A DNA stretch of 64,000 bases. Source: Burkholderia dolosa (GTDB taxonomy: Bacteria > Pseudomonadota > Gammaproteobacteria > Burkholderiales > Burkholderiaceae). The stretch covers positions 39,357 through 103,356 of the forward strand of contig NZ_CABVPR010000012.1 of NCBI RefSeq assembly GCF_902499135.1. The letters are read 5' to 3'. Positions within the stretch are counted from its first letter, which is position 1, and each line of letters opens with the position of its first letter. The notes under the pieces are model-generated. The model was given only the letters and a program-made list of their open reading frames with translations, did no database searches and was not told the origin of the DNA. The translations under genes were made by a program, and so were the position numbers. Shown piece after piece: positions 58,302-64,000 of the stretch.

Positions 58302-58481
58302 CGCGCGATGCGCGCGAACGCGGCCCGCACGCGGCGCGCGGCGCACCAGCGCGGTGCAGCCGAGCGGCATCGCGCGGCCGCGCAGCCGGGCCGCACGCGG
58401 CCGCCACGGGGCGCGATTCTTTGCATGCTTCTTGCTCGCCTATTCTGTAGGTAAACTGGCAGCCTTCCCCCGGCCGACATC

Positions 58482-59756
58482 ATGAGCATGATCGACATCG
58501 ATCCCCCAGGCTTTCAGCCGCCGCGCCCCGTCGCGGGCGACGACGGGAACCGGCGCACCGTGCTGTACGGCGGCTACACCGTGTTCAGCGTGTTCCAGCC
58601 CGTTTTTTCGGTGTCGCACCGCCGTGCGATCGGCTATCACGCGTCGCTGCGCGCGCACGACGAGGAAAACCGTCAGGTCGCGTCGCACGAGGTGTTCACG
58701 CAGGCCGCGCGGCGCGGCGACCTGCTCGAGCTCGGCCGGCTCGCCGAGTCGCTGCATCTGGGCAACTTCCACGCATTCGACAGCCGCGACGAATGGCTCT
58801 TCCTGAGCCTGCATCCGGCCGCGCTGATGGACACCGTGTACGGCGACGCGCTGCTCGCGAACCTGAAGGCGCTCGGGCTGCCGCCGCACCGCGTCGTGCT
58901 CGAGGTGCCGGAGCAGGCCGGCGGCGAGACGCCGCGCTACGCGGCGATCGTCGACGGCTTGCGCAAGGCCGGCTTTCTGATCGCGCTCGGCGGCTTCGGC
59001 GCGAAACACTCGAACATCGACCGCGTGTGGCACCTGCATCCGGACATCGTCACGCTCGATCGCGGGATTCTCGCGCAGGCGAGCGAGCACTCGCATCTCG
59101 AGCGCGTGCTGCCGGGGCTCGTGTCGCTGCTGCACGAATCCGGCCAGCTGGTGCTGATGGGCGGCCTCGCGACCGAGCGCGACGCGCTGATCGCGCTCGA
59201 ATGCGACGTCGATTTCGTGCAGGGCCAGTATTTCGCGGGGCCGAGCGTCGACCCGGTACAGCCGCAGGCCGCGGCCGGCTGCATGGATACGCTGTCGGCG
59301 GCCTTGCGGCTGCGCGTCGCGCAACGCGAACGCACGCAGGCGGAACGCCTCGCGCCGTACGTCGCCGCGCTCGAGGAAGCGAGCCAGAAGATCGGCGCCG
59401 GCGAGTCGCTGATCGATGCGGCCGCCGCCGTGCTCGGGCTGCCCGAGACCGCGCGCTGCTTCCTGCTCGATGCGTCGGGTCGCCAGATCGGCGACAACGT
59501 GCTCGCGCGCGGCAGCGTGTCGCAACGCGCGAAGCGCTTCCGGCCGCTGCTGCATTCGGAAGGCGCGAGCTGGGAGCGGCGCCCGTACTTCATCAACGCG
59601 GTGCGTGCGCCGGGCCGCGTGCATCTGACGCCGCCGTACCTGTCGATCAACGAGGCGCACCTGTGCGTGACCGCGTCGGTCGCGGCGCCCGTCGCGACCG
59701 GCATGCAGGTGCTGTGCGTCGACATCAACTGGGAAGCCGCGCTCAGCCGCGACTGA
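58482..59756 (+). CDS. degenerate EAL-domain protein with YkuI-like sensory C-terminus
   Basis: A 424-residue protein. The EAL domain (about 35-265) has lost its catalytic signature: EALxR is YHASLRA, the NEITE glutamate box is LEVPEQ, the DDFGTG box is LGGFGAKHSN, and the EGVET box is GGLATERD. It therefore should not hydrolyse c-di-GMP, though the fold looks kept and binding is possible. After a helical linker (280-340) the C-terminal PAS/Cache-like domain (WERRPYFINAVRAPGRVHLT, LCVTASVAAP) resembles the YkuI C-terminal domain. Start ATG 58482 (MSMIDIDPPGFQ). It is likely a regulator rather than an enzyme. Confidence 0.85.
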   Translation: MSMIDIDPPGFQPPRPVAGDDGNRRTVLYGGYTVFSVFQPVFSVSHRRAIGYHASLRAHDEENRQVASHEVFTQAARRGDLLELGRLAESLHLGNFHAFDSRDEWLFLSLHPAALMDTVYGDALLANLKALGLPPHRVVLEVPEQAGGETPRYAAIVDGLRKAGFLIALGGFGAKHSNIDRVWHLHPDIVTLDRGILAQASEHSHLERVLPGLVSLLHESGQLVLMGGLATERDALIALECDVDFVQGQYFAGPSVDPVQPQAAAGCMDTLSAALRLRVAQRERTQAERLAPYVAALEEASQKIGAGESLIDAAAAVLGLPETARCFLLDASGRQIGDNVLARGSVSQRAKRFRPLLHSEGASWERRPYFINAVRAPGRVHLTPPYLSINEAHLCVTASVAAPVATGMQVLCVDINWEAALSRD

Positions 59757-59817
59757 ACGCAGCGCACCGCCCAGGCGCGACGCCGGACACGCGCAACGGA
59801 TCGGCGTCGCGGGCGCG

Positions 59818-60342
59818 TCACACGTGCGAATGCGCGCCGCCGTGCACGGGGCCGGCCCGCCGTTCGATTTCCCGGCGCACTTCGTCGCGCAGCCCGGCAA
59901 AGAACGCGACTTCGGCGACGACGAACAGCGGCCCGATCGCCAGACCGACGAGATCGTCGACGAACGCGGGCTTGCGCCCTTCGAACCAGTGGCCGACGAA
60001 CTGGACGATCCAGCCGACCACGAACGCACCGGCGCCGATGCCGAGCCATGCCGACGTCGGCAGCGACGCGATCGCGTGCGCGGCCCACAGTCCGAGCGCG
60101 AGCAGCACGGTCATCGCCGCGCCGAACCGCCGATCGAGCCGCAGATAGAACGCCGCGAATCCGGCCGCGAGCAGCCACGCCGGCGACAGCGCGACGCCGA
60201 TCGGCGTGCCGAACGCCGGCCGCGACAGCAGCACCTCGACCGCGAATACGATCATCGGAATGCCGACCAGATGCGTCGCGATGTTGCGCGCGTCGCGATG
60301 GTAGGCCGCATACTGCGAAAGGTGATCTTCGAGCGTCTTCAT
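59818..60342 (-). CDS. Mpo1/YGL010w-family (DUF962) membrane protein
   Basis: A 174-residue integral membrane protein with four predicted helices. It begins MKTLEDHLSQYAAYHRDARNIATHLVGIP, the family's N-terminal His/Asn box (YHRDxRNxxTHxxGxP), and has VVGWIVQFVGHWFEGRKPA with the second His motif. Yeast Mpo1 is an Fe2+-dependent dioxygenase in long-chain 2-hydroxy fatty acid degradation; bacterial members are unstudied, so only the fold and metal-binding residues are assigned. It ends in a His-rich VHGGAHSHV tail. Confidence 0.82.
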   Translation of the reverse strand: MKTLEDHLSQYAAYHRDARNIATHLVGIPMIVFAVEVLLSRPAFGTPIGVALSPAWLLAAGFAAFYLRLDRRFGAAMTVLLALGLWAAHAIASLPTSAWLGIGAGAFVVGWIVQFVGHWFEGRKPAFVDDLVGLAIGPLFVVAEVAFFAGLRDEVRREIERRAGPVHGGAHSHV

Positions 60343-60422
60343 CGCGTCTCCCGACCAGGTTTTGCACGCTATGATGCCCGTCACGCCCGACAATCTCTGT
60401 CAGCTACCCGACATCGCGCGCC

Positions 60423-61130
60423 ATGGCCTCGTCGCTGTCCCCCTATCTGCCGCAGCTCGAAGCGAACCCGTGGTTCGCCGCGCTGCCGCCCGCGCTGCGC
60501 ACGGAACTGCTCGCGAACGCTGCGCTGCGCCGGCTGCCGGCCGGCCACGCGCTGTTCCGGCGCGGCGACCCGCCGTGCGGGCTGTACGCGGTCGTCGCAG
60601 GCGCGCTGACGATCGGTTCGGTCGATCCGCAGGGCAAGGAAGTGTTGCTGACGGTCGCCGAACCCGTGACCTGGTTCGGCGAAATCGCGCTGTTCGACGG
60701 CCAGCCGCGCACGCACGACGCGATCGCGCTCGACGACACGCTGCTGCTGCACGTTGCGCAGCACGCGCTGCTCGCGATGCTCGACGCGACGCCGCAATAC
60801 TGGCGGCTGTTCGCGCTGCTGATGGCGCAGAAGCTGCGCCTCAGCTTCCTGACCGTCGAATCGATGAGCGTGATGTCGGCCGCCCAGCGCGTCGCCGCGC
60901 GGCTGCTGATGATCGCGGACGGCTACGGCGGGATCAGCGCAGGCCGCACGCGCATCCGGCTGTCGCAGGAAAAGCTCGCGGCGATGCTGTCGCTTACGCG
61001 GCAAACGACGAATCAGCTGCTGAAGGCGCTGCAGGCCGACGGCATCGTGCGGCTGCACGTCGGAGAAATCGAACTCGTCGACGTCGACGCGCTGCGCCGC
61101 GCAAGCGGGCTGGCCGACGGCATGCGGTAG
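60423..61130 (+). CDS. Crp/Fnr-family transcriptional regulator
   Basis: A 235-residue regulator with an N-terminal cyclic-nucleotide-binding beta barrel (residues about 15-125; GHALFRRGDPPCGLYAVVAG, PVTWFGEIALFDGQPRTHDA) and a C-terminal winged helix (165-225; LSQEKLAAMLSLTRQTTNQLLKALQADGIVRL). It lacks the N-terminal Cys cluster of FNR. The effector is not evident. It lies 82 bp before chrA in the same direction and may regulate or be cotranscribed with it (inference). Confidence 0.88.
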   Translation: MASSLSPYLPQLEANPWFAALPPALRTELLANAALRRLPAGHALFRRGDPPCGLYAVVAGALTIGSVDPQGKEVLLTVAEPVTWFGEIALFDGQPRTHDAIALDDTLLLHVAQHALLAMLDATPQYWRLFALLMAQKLRLSFLTVESMSVMSAAQRVAARLLMIADGYGGISAGRTRIRLSQEKLAAMLSLTRQTTNQLLKALQADGIVRLHVGEIELVDVDALRRASGLADGMR

Positions 61131-61211
61131 GCGTCGCGACCGGCCGCTGCAACGGCGCGCCGTCCGGCACCGCGTTGCGCTATCGTGGCGGCTCGCCCGT
61201 TCGCCGACCGC

Positions 61212-62444
61212 ATGATTCCGTCCCAGCCTACCTTGAGCACATCGACCGTTCCCGTCCATTCCCGCCGCCCGTGGCCGGTGTTCGTCGCGTTCCTGCGACT
61301 CGGCCTCACGTCGTTCGGCGGCCCGGTGGCGCATCTCGGCTACTTCCGCGACGAATTCGTCACGCGCCGCGGCTGGCTGACCGAGCGCACGTATGCGGAT
61401 CTGGTCGGGCTGTGCCAGTTCCTGCCAGGGCCCGCGAGCAGCCAGGTCGGGATGGCAATCGGCCTCGCGCGCGCCGGCTACGCGGGCATGTTCGCCGCGT
61501 GGCTCGGCTTCACGCTGCCGTCCGCGCTGCTGATGATGCTGTTCGCGCTCGGCATGCATGCCGCCGGCGCGCCGCTCGAAGCGGGCGCGCTGCACGGGCT
61601 GCGAATCGTGTCGGTCGCCGTGATCGCGCAGGCGGTCTGGGGGATGGCGCGCACGCTGTGCGCGGATGCGCGTCGCGCGACGCTGATGGCCGCGGCCGCG
61701 TGCGTCGCGCTGCTCGTGCCGGCCGCATGGACGCAGTTGGTCGTGATCGTCGCAGCCGGTGCGGCCGGACTCGCGCTGCTGCCGCAACCGCCGCGCGCGG
61801 CGCACGATACGCTGCCGCTGCACCTGTCGCATCGTGCGGGCGTACTGTGGCTCGCGTCGTTCGCGACGCTGCTCGTCGTGCTGCCGCTCGGCGCCCGCGC
61901 GCTGCATTCGCACACGCTCGCGGTCGTCGACGCGTTCTTCCGCACGGGCGCGCTCGTGTTCGGCGGCGGGCACGTGGTGCTGCCGCTGCTGCAGGCGGCC
62001 GTCGTGGCGCCGGGCTGGGTCGGCGATTCGGCCTTCCTCGCCGGCTACGGCGCCGCGCAGGCCGTGCCGGGGCCGCTGTTCACGTTCGCGGCCTTTCTCG
62101 GTGCATCGCTGCGCGATGCGCCCAACGGCTGGCTCGGCGGCTCGATCGCGCTCGCGTCGATCTTCGCGCCGTCGTTCCTGCTGATCGCCGGCACCGCGCC
62201 GTTCTGGGAACGCCTGCGCGCCAGCGCGCGGATGCAGGCCGCGCTCGCCGGCGTGAACGCGGCGGTCGTCGGGCTGTTGCTCGCGGCGCTCTATCATCCG
62301 GTGTGGACCGACACGATCGCGTCGCCGCGCGACTTCGCCGCCGCACTCGTCGCTTTCATCGCGCTGACGTTCTGGCGCGCGCCGCCGTGGGCCGTCGTGA
62401 TCGCGAGCGCGGCGCTCGGCTGGCTCGCGCCGACGATCGTGTGA
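61212..62444 (+). CDS. chrA: ChrA-family chromate transporter
   Basis: A 410-residue CHR-family bidomain transporter with ten or more hydrophobic helices. Both halves carry the family motif: FLRLGLTSFGGPVAHLGYF and FFRTGALVFGGGHVVLPLL; PGPASSQVGMAIG and VPGPLFTFAAFLG are the paired second motifs. In ChrA, export of chromate confers resistance; with no chrB regulator nearby, the physiological anion may be different. ATG 61212 was chosen; a GTG at 61185 adds nine residues. A bidirectional terminator follows. Confidence 0.9.
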   Translation: MIPSQPTLSTSTVPVHSRRPWPVFVAFLRLGLTSFGGPVAHLGYFRDEFVTRRGWLTERTYADLVGLCQFLPGPASSQVGMAIGLARAGYAGMFAAWLGFTLPSALLMMLFALGMHAAGAPLEAGALHGLRIVSVAVIAQAVWGMARTLCADARRATLMAAAACVALLVPAAWTQLVVIVAAGAAGLALLPQPPRAAHDTLPLHLSHRAGVLWLASFATLLVVLPLGARALHSHTLAVVDAFFRTGALVFGGGHVVLPLLQAAVVAPGWVGDSAFLAGYGAAQAVPGPLFTFAAFLGASLRDAPNGWLGGSIALASIFAPSFLLIAGTAPFWERLRASARMQAALAGVNAAVVGLLLAALYHPVWTDTIASPRDFAAALVAFIALTFWRAPPWAVVIASAALGWLAPTIV

Positions 62445-62494
62445 GCGGCAGGCGACCCACATTCGGCACGCCGCTTCACATCCGACGAAAACGA

Positions 62495-62519
62495 AAAAGC
62501 CCTCGAAACGAGGGCTTTT
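62495..62519. terminator. bidirectional terminator between chrA and sodB
   Basis: AAAAGCCCTCG (62495-62505), AAA loop, CGAGGGCTTTT (62509-62519): an 11-bp stem with A and T runs serving both converging genes. Confidence 0.9.
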
Positions 62520-62562
62520 CTTCAGACGCAGCGCGCCGCGACGGCGCGCGCCGCATCGGCAC

Positions 62563-63144
62563 TTACGCGGCGAAATTCTTCGCTGCGAAGTCCCAGTTCA
62601 CGATGTTCCAGAACGCTTCGACGAACTTCGGACGTGCGTTGCGGTAGTCGATGTAGTACGCGTGCTCCCACACGTCGATCGTCAGCAGCGGCTTGTCGGC
62701 GGTCGTCAGCGGCGTCGCGGCGTTGCTCGTCGATACGATGTCGAGCGAACCGTCGGCCTTCTTCACGAGCCATGCCCAGCCCGAACCGAACGTGCCGACC
62801 GCGGCCTTCGTGAACGCTTCCTTGAACGCGTCGTACGAACCCCACTTCGCGTTGATCGCGTCGCCCAGCGCGCCCGTCGGTGCGCCGCCGCCGTTCGGCG
62901 ACAGGCTGTTCCAGAAGAACGTGTGGTTCCAGATTTGCGCGGCGTTGTTGAAGATGCCGCCCGACGACTTCTTGATGATCTCTTCCAGCGGCAGGTTCTC
63001 GAATTCCGTGCCCGGGATCAGGTTGTTCAGGTTCGTCACATAAGCCTGATGGTGCTTGCCGTAGTGGTACTCGATCGTCTCTTTCGAGATGGTCGGCGCG
63101 AGTGCGTCTTCAGCGTACGGGAGCGGCGGGAGCGTATGAGCCAT
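62563..63144 (-). CDS. sodB: superoxide dismutase [Fe]
   Basis: A 193-residue iron superoxide dismutase, cytoplasmic, starting [17 protein letters not shown]. Metal ligands: His in [13 protein letters not shown], His in [10 protein letters not shown], and Asp/His in [16 protein letters not shown]. The Gln in [10 protein letters not shown] is the position that marks Fe-type enzymes. The start at 63144 follows GAAGGAA; an earlier ATG in the same frame at 63243 is rejected. The neighbour upstream is xseA, a pairing I recall from Burkholderia. Promoter elements are listed separately. Confidence 0.95.
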   Translation of the reverse strand: MAHTLPPLPYAEDALAPTISKETIEYHYGKHHQAYVTNLNNLIPGTEFENLPLEEIIKKSSGGIFNNAAQIWNHTFFWNSLSPNGGGAPTGALGDAINAKWGSYDAFKEAFTKAAVGTFGSGWAWLVKKADGSLDIVSTSNAATPLTTADKPLLTIDVWEHAYYIDYRNARPKFVEAFWNIVNWDFAAKNFAA

Positions 63145-63201
63145 GGCGAATTCCTTCGTTGAGTATGTAGGGAGGCTGTGTTGAATGCTGCCGAGCGTCC
63201 G

Positions 63202-63230
63202 ATTGTAGGCGAGGACGAATAACCCCGCAA
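63202..63230 (-). promoter_or_regulatory. sodB: promoter of sodB
   Basis: On the minus strand, TTGCGG (63225-63230), a 17-bp spacer, and TACAAT (63202-63207); transcription would start near 63195, giving a 50-base leader. The -10 is near consensus, the -35 half so. I see no clear Fur box. Confidence 0.5.
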
Positions 63231-63330
63231 ACTCGTGGGCCATTTATCCGCGGTATGCGGAAAAGCGGCGTTCGCGCAACGTCCGGTGCGGTGAATCGGC
63301 GGGCGACGAGCAGCGTTCGTTCCCGCGGCG

Positions 63331-63404
63331 GTCGGTGCGTTTCGGTCGGTGCGTTTCGGTCGGTGCGTTTCGGTCGGTGCGTTTCGGTCGGTGCGTTTCG
63401 GTCG
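63331..63404. repeat. 14-bp minisatellite, five copies
   Basis: GTCGGTGCGTTTCG is repeated five times head to tail without a mismatch (63331-63400), plus four bases of a sixth. It lies in the 345-bp region between the sodB start and the xseA stop, upstream of the sodB promoter; otherwise that region holds nothing I recognise. A likely length-variable locus. Confidence 0.95.
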
Positions 63405-63489
63405 ACTAGTTTCGACCGCTTTGTCCGGCTTGCCCGCGGCGACCGATCGCCAACAGCGCGCCGCGCTCGAACGCGCTCGGCGAACTACA

Positions 63490-64000
63490 TCAGATCGTAT
63501 CGGCCAGCCGCGGCTGCACGTCGGCGAGCGACACGTCGGCCGATCCTTCCGCGAGATGCACGGTCAGCCGGCGCTGCGGCTTGAGCGCATTCGGCGCGCG
63601 CACCGCGCGCCCGGTCTGCGCGTCGATCAACGCCGCATAGCCGCGCTCGAGCGTGCGCTGCGGGCTCAGCACCTCGAGCCGCGCCGCACAGGCGGCAACG
63701 CGCGCGGTATCGCGCTCGTGACGACGCTGCAACGCATGCGCGAGACGCTGCGCAAGTGCGTCCAGCCCGCGGCGCGCGTGCGCGGGATCGGGCCGCGCGC
63801 GCTGCCAGCGCAATTGCGCGAGCGCGAAACGCGCGCGCGCGTCGCGCACTGGCCGCGACGCGGCCGACGCAAGCCGCACCGCGAGCTGCGTGAGATGCGT
63901 GCGCTGCCGCTCCAGCCGCTCGGCCGGGCTGACGAGCCGGCGCGCGAGCGTGGTGACGACGTCGCGCAGCGCGGCCGCCTGCAGCGAGATCGGAAGAGCG
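63490..64000 (-). CDS. xseA: exodeoxyribonuclease VII large subunit, C-terminal part (cut by window edge)
   Basis: The frame is open from the stop at 63490 to the window end. It contains the XseA C-terminal coiled-coil and beta segment: RRLVSPAERLERQRTHLTQL, then DALAQRLAHALQRRHERD, and the highly typical LEVLSPQRTLERGYAALID, closing with LTVHLAEGSADVSLADVQPR. The N-terminal OB fold and catalytic domain are outside. With XseB it degrades single-stranded DNA. The last five codons before the edge (reading ALPIS) may derive from sequencing adapter rather than genome. Confidence 0.88.
   Translation of the reverse strand, partial: ALPISLQAAALRDVVTTLARRLVSPAERLERQRTHLTQLAVRLASAASRPVRDARARFALAQLRWQRARPDPAHARRGLDALAQRLAHALQRRHERDTARVAACAARLEVLSPQRTLERGYAALIDAQTGRAVRAPNALKPQRRLTVHLAEGSADVSLADVQPRLADTI
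63987..64000 (+). other. probable Illumina adapter remnant at the sequence end
   Basis: AGATCGGAAGAGCG is identical to the first 14 bases of the TruSeq read-1 adapter complement, and it is at the extreme right edge. See the finding on this. Confidence 0.8.

Noticed and set aside
63145-63243. A 33-residue N-terminal extension or signal peptide on SodB
   Set aside because: The frame crosses the TACAAT promoter element and Fe-SODs of this type start MAxTLPPLPY; GAAGGAA precedes the inner ATG.

Overview
The window is a GC-rich (roughly two-thirds G+C), densely packed, ordinary-looking chromosomal segment. Gene content, protein sequences and local synteny point to the betaproteobacterium Burkholderia, most likely a Burkholderia cepacia complex strain; this rests on recognised protein families and remembered gene orders, not on a search. 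I see no rRNA, tRNA, CRISPR array, prophage, integrase or insertion sequence. The last 14 bases equal the start of the Illumina TruSeq read-1 adapter complement, so the right edge is probably the end of a draft contig.

Layout. 0.2-5.1 kb: accessory metabolism and regulation (alpha/beta hydrolase, two LysR regulators, one with an in-frame loss of its DNA-binding helices, an SDR, a DinB-like protein, a CopC-like protein). 5.2-10.3 kb: RsuA, a 62-residue membrane protein, an NAD(P)-binding epimerase-like protein, a ferredoxin-reductase fusion, then an argD-type aminotransferase preceded by a promoter, a 27-codon Arg-rich mini-ORF and an intrinsic terminator (a candidate arginine attenuator), and a GNAT acetyltransferase. 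10.5-14.9 kb: branched-chain amino acid ABC operon livH-livM-livG-livF, with a decayed and internally deleted livK at its head. 15.2-18.2 kb: ispH-fkpB, radC, rpmB-rpmG. 18.4-22.2 kb: the de novo NAD genes nadB against nadC-nadA, with 49-bp hairpin repeats just upstream of nadA. 22.4-27.1 kb: desaturase and the purN-rsmB-mscS run. 27.2-33.5 kb: ribF-ileS-lspA-coaBC-dut housekeeping operon. 33.6-38.5 kb: amino-acid permease, clpS-clpA and a divergent cold-shock gene. 38.7-45.7 kb: multicopper oxidase, a small conserved-looking ORF, two unrelated isocitrate dehydrogenases side by side, and rluE. 46-51.8 kb: a small secreted Ala/Lys/His protein, a DUF192 protein, a second-copy-like EF-G, a NiCoT transporter, and a Gly-rich repetitive secreted protein. 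51.8-63.5 kb: aldo/keto reductase, GntR regulator, a divergent CoA-transferase / HTH-citrate-synthase pair, DUF2917, MFS exporter, degenerate EAL protein, Mpo1-like membrane protein, Crp/Fnr regulator, ChrA, SodB, and the 3' end of xseA.

The genes serve mostly independent housekeeping roles. The parts I find most worth a second look are non-coding or degenerate: the Arg-leader/terminator before argD, the hairpin repeats before nadA, near-perfect operator-like palindromes before icd (TGTCTTATATAAGACA) and upstream of a small ORF near 40.85 kb, a family III CoA-transferase with domains in an unusual order next to a DNA-binding citrate synthase homologue, and the lesions in livK and a LysR gene. 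Starts were moved inward from the longest open frames wherever family N-termini or ribosome binding sites demanded it.
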